Below are positions 1-13,200 of a stretch of 64,000 nt of DNA, piece by piece. The translations under genes were made by a program, and so were the position numbers. Each line of letters starts with the position of its first letter. Position 1 is the stretch's first letter. Below the pieces are notes generated by a model. That model was not told where the DNA came from, searched no databases, and saw only the letters and a program-made list of their open reading frames with translations. The stretch lies in contig OY848918.1 of the NCBI GenBank assembly GCA_963693285.1, positions 18,170,047 to 18,234,046 of the forward strand, given 5' to 3'. Origin of the DNA: Xestospongia muta. Taxonomy: Eukaryota; Porifera; Demospongiae; Haplosclerida; Petrosiidae.

Positions 1-586
1 TAAACACATTAGTACTATACCATACATTGAAACAATGATTTCCTTATAATATCTGACACTAGCAAACATATTTCAATTATATCCTTTACTTGGCAGATGT
101 GACAAATACGTATAAACAATAATCATTAGGAATATCCTGATGTTAAAAATCTGTGACACAGCCTATACTGTAAATTTTGCCTAACTGTAATTGCTAAGGC
201 TTGCTTCAAATGTTTATAATAAATTAAGGTACTACTTGTCTATCTATTGCAACCAAACTCAATTTGATCTATGGATAGAAAATCTGTGAAAGTTCTCCCA
301 AGTATTCAGCTGACTCACTATTAAAGTAATTAAAGTAGGCATCACCTTCTAAGGGAATAAATTGGCACTTTAGTTTTTGTAGTCATTATGTCATCTTGTG
401 ATAATATTAGCAACTACAATAATCACTTTCATCCATGTAGTTATTTTAGGAGTGTTCATATAACAACTTATAGGAGATGATTAAACCACAAATATCTACA
501 TAATTACATGTATTGATAACAACATTACATACAAAATACAGTCATGAATAATAATAACAATATATTTAAATAATGGAAATACTTAC
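1..586. other. ANK gene intron, no gene seen
   Basis: AT-rich sequence downstream (minus strand) of the last visible ANK exon. I see no coding exon or RNA gene in it. Bases from about 480 are the flank that is duplicated near 5,400. The gene should continue to the left of the window because the exon at 587 ends in a good donor site. Confidence 0.5.
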
Positions 587-1280
587 TTCATCAATAGGAT
601 CCAGTGATGCACCAGCTTTAATAAGTATATGAGCTGTTTTAGAGTTGCCCCATCTAGCAGCCAAGTGAAGAGGAGTTCTCTTGCCCTACATAAAATATAT
701 GTCAGTATTTGTGATCAATTAACTTTATAATATACAGCTACATCTAATGATATATTACAAAGGATAGATAAAATAACTCAATATCATTTCACTAATGTAT
801 ATAGAAAGGTTAATATTCTATGTGTTGTCAGCAGTGGTATTCATGATAATATTTTTTTCTATTATGCCCATTAAAATTTGTTGTTAATTGTTTATTTGTA
901 TAACAGACTAGTGTAAACAATCAACAGTGAGTACTTGATTGTTTTATAATAGTACTATAATTGTCATTGACACAGATATGACCAATGAAGAGTCAAGAGG
1001 CACACAAAGAATTTTGATATTATTTTTACAAACGTTTTTTTTTGAGACATTGTTTGTTTCTGTATGTACTACTTCATCATATGATATACTTGTCTTAATA
1101 TAAAATACAAAACTGACAAGTAAATGTTAAAGTATAGTCAAGTATGCAATATAACACTTGTCTGAACAAGGTAAGGCATTTCAAATAGACTATGAGGCTA
1201 TAGGCAAGTGATCTAAAAGACTTATCATTATCAAGTCTTGTGATCTATACTGGAAACTCATGAGGACATTGTACAACTGA
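480..1280. repeat. Tandem-duplicated ANK exon cassette, copy 1
   Basis: This stretch, an ANK exon plus both flanking intron pieces, matches 5,400-6,290 in the same orientation. Shared blocks include the 100 bases left of the exon (about 88% by eye), the 160 bases right of it (about 87%), and a later block around 1,120-1,250 matching 6,165-6,270. The 4 kb between the copies hold a minisatellite and transposon pieces. The copies therefore arose by duplication of an exon with its introns. Confidence 0.85.
587..685 (-). CDS. ANK repeat exon (copy A, last one in window)
   Basis: A 99-base exon encodes exactly 33 residues in phase 0. It reads as one ankyrin repeat, with the TPLHLAA helix motif at residues 4-10, a helix-2 stretch around HILIKAG, and GASLD at its end. 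The exon is bounded by TAG before 685 and GTAAGT after 587 on the minus strand. It is the tandem copy of the exon at 5,510-5,608 but differs from it at 33 of 99 bases. ANK repeats bind protein partners; no partner can be inferred. Confidence 0.85.
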
Positions 1281-4200
1281 ACCACAATTTAGTTGCATTG
1301 CTATATAGTCTTTGACAAGGAAGAAAATATTTGTACAAGGCTTAGAGCCTTTGTGATCTCTTAATAAGGCTCTGAACTAAAGACAGAGCTCATCCAATAC
1401 AAGTTTGTTGTTAATTGTATGCTTACCACTATAACAGACTAATCTAAACAATCAACAATCAGTACTTAGTTGCTTTACAATATTACTGATTGTTAAAGTA
1501 GTTGAGACTGAGGTAGAGAAAGAACTTTTGATTCCACTGATAATGGCCAGACTTCATTCTCTAGGGTAGAGTACTCTCTTTGAGGAAAAGAATGAACTTT
1601 TGATTCCCTAGAAAAATGCAAAACTTCCTTCTCATTAAGTTTTTGTGTTCGAGGTAGAGAATGAAAGTTTCATTCCCCCAAAAAAGGCAACACTTCCTTT
1701 TCATGGGTAATGGTCAGACTTCCTTCTTTAGGATCCACAGAAAATGGCAAGACTTCCTTATCTAGGGTTGAGTAATTGCGTTCAAGGTAAAGAATGAACT
1801 TTTGATTGCCCATATAATGGCCAGATGTTCTTCTCTAGGATTGAGTAATTGTGTTCGAGGTACAGAATGAACTTTGATTCAACAGAAAAATGGCCAGACT
1901 TCCTTATCTAGGTTAATGGCCAGACTTCCTTCTCTAGTTTCCCCAGTAAATGGCCAGAATTTCTTTTCTAGGGTTGACTAGTAGAGAACGAAGTTTTAAT
2001 TCTTTAGACAATGGCCAGACTTGCTTCTCCAGGGTCCCCAGAAAAAGGCCAGAATTCTTTATCTAGGGTTGAGTATTTGTGTTCAAGGAAAAGAATGAAT
2101 GTTTTATTCCCCAGAAAAAGGCAAGACATCCTTATCACGGGTAGTGGCCAGATTTTTTTCTCTAGGATTGAGTAATTGTGTTCAAGGTACAGAATGAACT
2201 TTGATTCCCTAGAAAAATGGCCAGACCTCTTTATCTAGGTTAATGGCCAGATTTCCTTCTCTAGTGTCCCCAATAAATGGCCAGAATTTCTTATCTAGGG
2301 TTGAGTAGAGTGTTTGAGGTAGAGAATGAACTTTTAATTTTTTAGACAATGGCCAGACTTCCTCTCCAGAGTCATCAGAAAATGGCCAGAATTCTTTATC
2401 TATGGTTGAGTAGTTGTGTTCAAGGAAAAGAATTAAATTTTGATTCCCCAGAAAATGGCTGGACTTCCTTCTCTAGGATTGAGTATTTGCATTCGAGGTA
2501 TAGAATGAACGTTTTATTCCCCAGAAAAGGGCAAGACTTCCTTATCACAAGTAAAGGCCAGATTTGTTTTCTAAGTTTGAGTAATTGTGTTCAAGGTACA
2601 GAATGAACTATGGTTGCCCAGAAAAATGGCCAGACTTTTTTATCTAGGTTTATGGCCAGACTTCCTTCTCTAGTGTCCCCAGTAAATGGCCAGAATTCAT
2701 TCTCTAGGGTTGAGTAGTGTGTTAGAGGTAGAGAATGTACTTTAAATTCTTTAGACAATTGGCCAGACTTCCTTATCTAGGATTGAGTAGTTGTGTTTGA
2801 GGTAAAAAATGAACTATTGATTGCCTAGATAATGGCCAGACCTTCTTCTCTATGGTTGAGTAATTGCGTTTGAGGTAAAGAATGAACTTTTGATTATCCA
2901 CAAAATGACCAGACTTCCTTCTATAGGCTAATGGCCAGACTTCCCTCTCCGGGGTCCCCAGAAAATGGCAAGAATTCTTTATCTAGAGTTGAGTAGTTGT
3001 ATTCAAGGAAAAGAATTAAATTTTGATTCCACAGAAAATGGCTAGACTTCCTTATCTAGGATTAAGTATTTGCATTCCAGGTAGAGAATAAACATTTTAT
3101 TCCCCAGAAAAAAGGCAGGACTTCCTTATCACGGGTAATGGCCAGCTTTTTTTCTCTAGGTTTGAGTAATTGTGTTCGAGGTACAGAATTTTGAACTTTG
3201 ATTTCTCCAGAAAAATGGCCAGGCTTCCTCATCTAGGTTAATGGCCAGACTTCCTTCTCTAGTGTCCTCAGTAATTGGCCAAAATTCCTTCTCCAGGGTT
3301 GACTAGTGAGTTTGAGGTACAGAATGAACTTTTGATTCCCCAGATAAAGGCCAGAATTCCTTCTAGGGTTTAGTAGTTGAGATAGATGTAGAGACTGAAC
3401 TTTTGATTCCCCAGCTAATGGCCAGACTTCCTTCTAGGGTTGAGTAGTTGCATTTGAGGTAAAGAATGAATTTTGGACATTGAAGGGTTGAGTCGTTGTG
3501 TTAGAGGTATAAAATATACTTCTGATTCCCAAGAAAATGGTGACTTTCTTCTACGGTGAATAGTTGCATTCAAGGTAAAAAATGAACTTTTGATATTGAA
3601 GGGTGGAATTGTTGTTTTAGAGGTAGAAAATGTACTTCTGATTCCCGAGAAAATGGCCAGATTTCCTTCTCAAAGGTTGAGTAGTATTTTCGAAGTACAA
3701 AATAAACTTTTGATTCCTTCAAAAATGGCCAGACTTCCTTCACTGAGGGTTGAGTAGTTGCGTTTAAGCTAGAGAATGAACTTTTGATTCTCCAAATAAT
3801 GTCCAGACTTCCTTTTCTAGGCTTGAGTAGTTGCCTTCTCTATCTGGTTTTATTTTTAATCACAACTTGTAGGAAAGTGTTCTTACAGTAATATGATGGA
3901 GGATAGCTCTGATAGAACTATGTTATCAATACGTTCTCTATACACAACTTGATTTGATTTGGTACCTTGAGGATAATATTTATATGTAGGTGAATGTGAA
4001 GTTTTAGGAGCAGAGACATTTTGCTTACAACAGTAACAGGGAATGGAGACAGTGGTCCTTAGAGACCAGTGGTATCTTTCTCTTGAGCTGTATCCAGTAC
4101 AAAAAGGTAAGATTAGCTTTAGCCCATAGATGTTGTTGCAACATTCGAATATCCCATTGAACTGTGTCACAAAATTCCATAAGCTGCCTTAGTGCTGTGA

Positions 4201-7200
4201 CAAATGTAGAAATTTACTCTTCATCAACATCAACCACTCTCCCTGTTGACGACATGATATTGAACTTGAATCTTTCTATTAAAATTGACAACTTTGGGTG
4301 ATAGTGTCCTTGCAATGTCTTTGTTGCCCTTCCACTTGATTAACCGATTATACGTGAAATTCTATTAAACCGCAAATGCACGTGACAGCGAAATTTATTT
4401 CAAGAAAAATTAGAAAATGACCTTTTTAGGTCGACCTGCAAAGAGTGAGTTTTACTGAAAGAACTAGGCAGATTGGTATAGAGAAGCTTCGTTCAGAATG
4501 AAGATGAGTTTGAGAAGTAGACATCTATATCTTGAAAGTTGACTGTAGACATTACTACGAAGGAGATATAATAGCTGCTAATAAAGCAGTTTTTCATACA
4601 CCAAGCTAAAGCAAGTGGGTCGCTGAATCTGAAGCTATACAAACTACTGAAGACATTGCTATGTCTTTTTAAAGCCAGTAACACTTGAAGTAACGTAAGT
4701 TTTTGAACTATAGAGTATTACTAAGCAGTTTGTATACCTTAAAGTTTTTTCTCTTTCTGCTCATACAATAGTGACAATTGCTCGTGACTGTTGTAGCCAT
4801 TGGCAATTTTTATTTTTTATGATAAGTTTAGTAAATGTTACAATGTGATTATAGGAAACTATATATGATCAGTAGTACACAGTGGACTGATGTATATAAT
4901 ACATACAGATTTTATGAGATATGAGATATTGTATGAATAGATACTTATAGATGAAAGGTATATTTATATTGTACAAATATTACTGGTATTGTTTTGTGTG
5001 CCACATTAGGAAGCAATCTTTAGTATCATCAGTGTGAAAAAGTTAACTTGTTACTAGAGAAATATAAAGAAGTTGACAATTCTGTTTCTCATGGAATCAG
5101 TTGATACTGTACAGAATTCCAGCAACCTTCATTATCCTCAACAAGTTCATAATCATCATGAATACTGTTTTCTCATAGAATCAATTGATGCCTATGATAC
5201 CGTAGAGACTCCGTGCTCAAAAAGTGTATAATCATCCACAACAATTCTTATTAATGTTGCAATGTATTCTAGTTATGTATTGGTTAAAGTGGAAGGTATG
5301 TCACATATATGTTGTGTCTGGTTTTGTTTTTCACATGCTCAATAATTTAGAATGATTTTGATTTTATGTCTTGTGTAATCCATATATAATATTATATGAG
5401 GTGACAAAACCACAAATAACTACATGATTACATGAATTAATAACAACATTACATACAAAATATAGTCATGTATAATAATGACAATATGCTTAATAATGAA
5501 GACACTTACTTTGTTAATGGCATCCAGTGATGCACCAGACTTTATTAGTACATCAGCTACATCATTGTGCCCATTGGCAGCAGCATAGTGAAGAGGAGTA
5601 TCATTGTTCTACATAAAGTAGATGTCAATATTTATGATCAATTCACTTTATAATATATAGCTACAACTAATGGTACATTATAAAGGGTAGGTAAAATAAT
5701 TCAATGTTTTTAAACTAATGTGTATAGAGAGGTTGATAATTTATGTGATGTCAGCAGTAGTATTCATGATAACTAGCTATGATATGTTTGGAAATTAAAA
5801 TGTTTGTCATATTATGTCACATATCTTTTACCTATAGTTTTACAATACAGTCTCATAATACAATATATGACAGTAAGTGACTTGCTAAGTACATGTTCCA
5901 TAAAATTTAGATTATTAACAAGTTATAACTAGTATAATACAATAGCTGCATAATAGCTAAATATGATAGGAATTAAGTATATACAATATCAGGTGTTAAA
6001 TGAAAAGGAAGACTAATTATTATCAATATATATCAGGTAACCTACACTATCTAATAATATGAGTATTGACATCATTTTGTTACATTCATTCTATTGTTAG
6101 TTCTCTTTACTCTACATAACACTATGTAAGCAAAAATGCATTTTTAAATTTTACGCAACAAACCTGACAATTAAATGTTAAAGTATACTCAAGTATGTAA
6201 TATCATACTTGTCTACACAAGGTAAGGCACTTCAAATAGACTATGAGGCTATAGAACAAGTGATCTACATGACTTGCATAACATATATTATAAAAAATAT
6301 AAAAGTTGCAGATTGTTGAATTTTGTTAACTATTTGATTTATTCTTGTTCATAATAATAGTAATAAATTTATTAAAACAATGTTATGTTAGTGGAAGCTT
6401 GATTTATAGAAAAATGTCCACAATGTGTACAAGAAATAATTTTTTAGAACACATGCTTGCTTGTACTTGATGATAGATCATATTGTGGATAAATTCATAT
6501 TTTCATGTTTTGTAATTAGAACAGTAGATAAATGAAAATTTCACAACTTTTATAGCTTTAATACTTATTAATCAAAAGGATGTACTCTACAAACCATAAC
6601 TGTATTCTTGAGATAATCAAGGAGTAAGCTAGGACTAATGTGGTAAGACTTTTGTGTAGAAAACATGAACAAATAATATATACTCTCATGATAGCAATAT
6701 AAAGTACATATCTTATTATCAGAGATCACATTCTATATAATGCCCTATTTTGTTGGCTGGTTATTATTGACAACATTTAATTTCTCAGTCAGTTTTAAGT
6801 AGGTTGATTTATTATTCATAGCATGTATTTGCTGATATATAGTATCAATAATTATTAAGGAAATTATATCATATAAGGACTTTATTGATTAGGGAAGTAA
6901 GAAGACTCTATTAACAACATGTACCAGCCATCAAATAATGACATTGACTAGACTTTTGACTTAGTGACTCTCATAGTTAGCTTTTATTATCTGATAACAA
7001 CAATGAAGATGGTTTAGCATACATTACAAACCACTGGTACATCATACTTACAGACTGAGTGTAAAAACATTACCATGTATTGGAATCTATAAATTAGCAT
7101 ATAGAAGATTTGTCATATTATTTCTTTGTCAAAATGGACTCTGTACAGGTTGGTTGAGTTACTAGAGTAACTATTACATAACAATCTAACATTGTACAAC

Positions 7201-10200
7201 AGGACTTGTTGACTCCACCCACACAGAAATATACAGTACTTGGAACACCATATTTGTCACATGACTTGTCAACACAGACTCTTTATATATAATGTAAGTG
7301 TACACTGTGCTTGTTTCTGTGAAAATTCATGTATTCTATTCCTTATAATTTATGTTAATTACTTCATATTACTTACAGTTTTAACATATATTGGAATGTA
7401 ATCTCCATCATAACTTTATAATCATGAATGTTTTAAGGAGTTCTGTTTATATAGTGTTAGAATGATGACAACAAGTTGTTGAATGTATTTATTTATAATA
7501 TAATATCAATACATATAAAGATCTATTAGACCATATGTTTGTGATTTCACTAATCTATTATTAAACACATGAAATCAATATATTCATCAGTGGACATTAA
7601 AAGTGATGATTCTTTGTTACTATCACTTATAAAAAGCATTTGTTATATATAATACAAAAGGTTTCCATATTTCCTGAGTCAACCAGTAATGTGTAATAAA
7701 TGGGAATTCATTCTAGACCACATTATTTGTCCTATAAATAAGGTTTCCATTATTCATAAGTCCAATGTTCCACTGTATTGATACTAATAGACTTACATGT
7801 ACTTAATATGACATTTGTCGTGTTATTTGGCAAAACTACACATGTTGTGCTAAAAATTTTGAATAAACTGTTGTGTATATGTGGTTGCTATGCAGCCATT
7901 TTGTACATGGTTTTTAACAATTTTGGTTACTAAGTACTTTTATGATTGGTCTTCCTGGATACCAAGTATGGTATACATCTAGTACAATATGCATGTATGA
8001 AACAATTTGTTTAGAAACTTTTTAGAGGAACATGTGTTATTTACCAAAATTAGGTCACATTTATTATATTCTTCAAATTCCTATGATTGATTTATAATTA
8101 TAAGGTTTGCTATAATTAATTATTACTATTTTACAATGTAAAAGAGAGTAGTCTATTGTACAATGTATATTACACAAGAGTTATTGTCTTCATGTGGATA
8201 CTGTAGTTCCCCGAGTAAGCACCCATTGGTGCTTACAGTTCATTTGGAATTTGAAAGGAGTGAGCGCTTGCATGTGATTTTTCAAAAAAAAGTTTGTAGT
8301 AAGCATCAACTTATGAATAATTAATTAACATGAATATTCCATATGCATGGTGTAGAAGTGGAAGCTGTCAAGTCTCTGAGAACTCACCCGGAGTGCAATG
8401 TATCTGCTATAGCAAAGAAGTATGATGTAGACAAAAAGCATATTAGAGAATGGGATAAGTAGTTTGATAAACTTCTTGACTCACAATAATGATACACTGT
8501 ACAGTCAAGGACAAAAGAAGATCCTCCATTGAGCAAGGTGGTTTAGAAATGCCTTGTGAGGTGACCTTTTCAATTCCAAACGGAACGAAAGACAACAAAA
8601 CTGAAATATCTAAACTTAGAAAATTGCTAGCCTAACATTTGTCTTTGCTCAACACGTGATAATAAAAAAAATAACCACAAATCTAAGAGGGTGGAATGGG
8701 GGTGGGTGCTTGCATGGGGAATTGACATTTTCATTTAAGGACATAAATAGGGGGGGGTGGGTGCTTGCATAGAGGTGCTAGCTCAGGGAACTACGGTATT
8801 ATGTAACAGACAAACACAAACATTGAAGTATGAAGACTTGACAATATCAACCACTAAACATATTATAAACTAAAACAAGTAACTTGTTTTATAAGATCCT
8901 CATAACTTAACTTTGTACTAAATTATAATCAGAATATGAGGTATTAATAAGTTTAAATTACAATATTAAACACTAACCTTATTTAGTGCATGTATATTGG
9001 ACTTATTTTTAATTAGCATTTCTGCTATTTCAGCATTAGATGCCCTGTGTAATGCTGTTGTCCCAATCTGAAAAAGAAGAAATATAAAATTAATACTAGA
9101 TAACTAACAGTATACTATACATTGTACATAAACAAGTACTATCATAACATGTGGTCAATATCAGTGGAGGTTCATGTTGTTTATTCTCTCTCTTATGACT
9201 ATTATTAGTAGCTCATATCATGTCATGTCAATGTAGTACAGTCAACAAACACTATATTATGAGCAACAAAACTAACATGTTTAGGAAAGACTACTAATAC
9301 ATGTGTAAATATATGGTAAAAGCAAGTCTGAATTAATGATGATAAAACCTCATACAATAATAAAAGGTTGTTATTAACTACATATGAGTTACAAATGTCA
9401 TAATATAACACATTACTACAAGTATTCTGTGTACAAGTATGTCATGTGTTCTTTTCAAAATAATCTCTTCATGAAAGTATTGAAAAAAGATATTATTTCA
9501 AAAGTTATTGGAAAGGTAAATCAAGTCATCGTGTGAACATCTAGCCACCAGAGTAGGCATCTATTACAATCAGAAACATTCTTCACAATAAAAGGACCTG
9601 CATAATCAATATGGATGTAGGAACAGGGCTGTTAAGGCTTCTCCCAAATGTGTAGAGGTACAATGGGAGGATAGACATCCTCCCATTGTGCTTCTCGTAT
9701 GAACTATCCTGGATAGTTCATATGAAACTGACAAACTTGACAATGTTTAACCTTTACTCATAATCTGAGTCCATACCTAGCAACAAAATAAATTTGCAAG
9801 CTTAATTTTGGACATAACAGGTAGTGTGTGTTCTAATTCATTAAATAGGAAATTACAGATATATGTAACTCATTCAAGAGGGAATTATGAGTTTTAGGAG
9901 AGATAATCATATGAAACATACAAGCTTAACTTTGGACATAACAGGGTATGTATAATGTAACTCAGTAATTAGGGAATTTTGAAACTGATTCATTAAGAAA
10001 ATTATGAGCTTTTGGGGAGACAATAACATAAAATGTCAGAGAAAATAGCCATTTTCAAAGAATATATAATGGTATTAGGTCTTTGTGTATACCTGATAGA
10101 GGCAAACCATGAGAAACAGAATAGGTTATGGTTTAACCCTTTACCAACCATGGTTGCAGATTTGCAACTTCTTAGAACATGCGCGAAACAACCAAGGTTG

Positions 10201-13200
10201 CAAATTTGCAACTTTTACACCAAGCGTTGAATAAGCAATGAAATCTCGAACTACGCAGTCAAAAGTGTTTGTTAATGTTTATGGAATGAAAAAAGAAAGA
10301 TTTATCAACAAAATGACTATATTTTCAAGTAATAATTGTAATAAAAAGTCGTCATAATTGAGCGCGATATTAACACGCAAGGAATTTAATCAACCAGCTG
10401 CCACACCCAGTCGTAAATTAGTTCTCAGCAGAATTAGCCATGAGTTATAGGGTAGAAGATATTGTTGAAATGATTCAAAATGAATGGGAAATTGGTGGTG
10501 AGGTTATATGTGAGAATAGTGACGATGATTTTGACGTGGATGAGGAAGAAGAGATTGAAGATGAAAGGTAAAAAGAATAATTGTTGTTGTATAGTATAAT
10601 ATATAATAATTATTATTGTATATAAAATATAATATGTGTAACAATGTGTACGCAGTAACAATAGTAGTGAATTATAATTAGGAAAACAAACTAAACACTA
10701 ATAGAGCACTTTTTCATTCCATTTTCTTTTACACAGTATGGACACGGAAGAAAATCTGGAAAGGTAAGATCATAAGAATGAATTATTATAACTATATCTA
10801 CTGCATCTATTATTATACCAGCATTCCAAATAATTCTGTGATGCTTGTGTTTTCTAATTATATAGTGGTGATGCTATGGAGATTGATGAAACTTTTGAAT
10901 TTGAGTCAGGTGAATCATTTGACTTTGAGTCAGCTAAAACTGGCCTTACTGATGACAGGCCCACTACTGTCCTTCCCTGTACTGTTCCTTGTGAACCTAC
11001 AGTTCCTCTCTCTCATACCCTACTTAGTATCTTCCATTTACTTTTCACTCCTGCTCTAATCAGTATGATTGCTGAGCAAACTAATATATACGCTCGAGAA
11101 GTGCTATCAACTGATGCTTATGACAGATTTGACCAAGTAACACCGCTTGAAATTCAAGCATATTTTGGTTTCATGATTCTAATCGGAATCAATCAATTAC
11201 CATGCCTTTACGATTACTGGAAATTAGATCCAACTTACCACTACTCCCCAGTAGCAGACAGGATATCTCGGAGACGATTCTTGGAAATCTCTCGGTTTCT
11301 CCATTTCACAGAGAATAAGTCTTACTCAGTTCAGCGAACAGATCCTAGCTATGATCGTCTTTGGAAAATTCGACCAGTGATAACTACCATCTCAGATAGA
11401 TTTTTGGAGGTATATAATCCTCACAGTGCCTGCTCAATCGATGAGGCCATGATTCCCTTCAAGGGACGATCCTCTCTCAAGCAATATCTTCCGAAAAAAC
11501 CTACAAAGAGAGGGATAAAAGTCTGGATTAGAGCAGATGCTATGAATGGCTATGTTTCTCAATTTCAAGTGTACCTTGGCAAAGTGGGAACCAGGTCTGA
11601 AACACGGTTAGGTGAACAGGTTGTGAAAGATCTCACCAGGAATCTAGTTGGCAAACACTATACAGTATACTGTGATAACTTTTTTACCAGTGTACAGCTC
11701 TTCACTGACCTTTTGAAGGACTCGATCTATGCATGTGGCACCATTCGATCAAATCGAGTAGGCTATCCTGATGAATTTAAGCCTTTTCTTAAGAAGGGAC
11801 TACCTGAGAGGGGAGATTACAAGACAATTGAAAAAGATAATTGTCTTTTCTCATTGTGGCAGGACAATAAAGTAGTAAGTATTCTGTCTACTACCAGTAG
11901 AAATGAGGAAAGCACAGTCACTAGAAAACAAAAAGATGGGACAAGAAAAACTTTCACCTGCCCCTTCAATGTTATAGACTACAATAAGCATATGGGAGGG
12001 GTTGATCGCAATGACCAGCTACGACACTATTATTGTGTTCGACTAAAAAGCCATAAAGTTTACAAATACATTTTCTGGTTCTTATTTGAACTTACGCTAG
12101 CGAATGTCTACATCTTACATCGATATGTGCCATCAACAGGGCATGGGTACCATCAGTATGTTGACTTTAGGTCTGAGTTAGCAAAACAGCTAATTGGAAA
12201 CTATAACGGGCGAAAAGTTAGAGGTCGCCCTTCCTCTACCATTCGCCCCTCTATACCAACTCTACACTTCCCAATGAAAGCAGCAAAGAGAAGTAAATGT
12301 TCTCATTGCTACAAGAAGAAAAAGCAATTGAAGTGGACACATTGGGAATGCCAGTTATGCAAAAAACACTTATGCCACACAGGAAAACCAGATAGTGACT
12401 GTTTCCTAGCATTTCACAACTATTAGCATCATGTAGTCTACGCACACACAGACACACACACACACACATATGCACGCACACACACACACATGCACATACA
12501 CACACACAGTATCATATCCTCATCATATTTACATACATAATTATCTTATACATATGTTACTCTTTCTTTATCAGTACAAGAAATACCAGTAAAATAATAT
12601 GCACAATTTATTTACCTCACGATAGTCACTGAAACAAGTTACACAAATAAGAAAGATAGCTACAAGTCATTTCTTTATTCTATAGAAATAAAAGTACTAT
12701 ATGAAACTCACTTTCAATGATAAAGGAGCCCAAGAAAGAACACAATCAAACGCTGTCAGTAGACAAAGATGTGTAAAGGCAGCCCTTGATCGCGAATTTT
12801 GCTACCAACTTCCCTATACGACGACAAGACCTTGCACAACAATTCACGGCGAAGATTTGACTCTTCATAGAACAGAACAAGCTAACTTTACTTCGAGCAA
12901 AAGCACGAGCGTTCACATCACCAGCCCTACATTTCTTTTCCCTTACAAACCACAAAAATAATTTGGTCAGAGTGTGCATTTGCGCATGCGCGAAATTGGT
13001 CGGTAAAGGGTTAATATGACCAGGGGTGACAGGAAAGGTTAAAAATTGATTGAATAATAATATTGTGAACATGGTAAAGTTACAGTGGACAGACAACTTA
13101 ATGCATCAACAATACATCATTGAAGACATACAGAGGTCATAATGGGAACTGCTTTTATTTCATTTAACAGAAGAATGAGGGTTTTTTGATCAGTCAACAA

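Larger units (their letters stand above)
10137..13010 (+). mobile_element. Complete piggyBac element (2,874 bp)
   Basis: TTAA at 10,133-10,136 and at 13,011-13,014 flank the element, as expected for the piggyBac target duplication. The left terminus reads CCCTTTACCAACCA and the right, reversed, CCCTTTACCGACCA, a 14-bp inverted repeat with one mismatch. CATGCGCGAAA occurs near both ends in the same orientation. The left subterminal region has two copies of a near-palindrome (10,152 and 10,196). Inside is one intact-looking spliced transposase gene. The element sits inside a Gypsy remnant and lies outside the inverted-repeat arm seen in this window. Confidence 0.92.

Noticed and set aside
2349..2606. 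85-codon frame
   Set aside because: It lies wholly in the minisatellite and follows its period, with no protein character.
1505..3840. CRISPR-like array
   Set aside because: Units are long, diverged and without unique spacers of constant length. The context is eukaryotic intron.
4493..4684. 63-codon minus-strand frame in the dispersed repeat
   Set aside because: The frame is not kept in the other two copies of the repeat.
10002..10230. Overlapping frames across 10,137
   Set aside because: They run across the piggyBac boundary, so they cannot be an inherited gene.
12251..12505. Minus-strand cysteine/valine-rich frame
   Set aside because: It is a CA microsatellite read backwards, overlapping the end of the piggyBac transposase.
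12701..13096. Frames on both strands near the piggyBac right end
   Set aside because: They lie in the 3' end and across the element boundary, with no motif.
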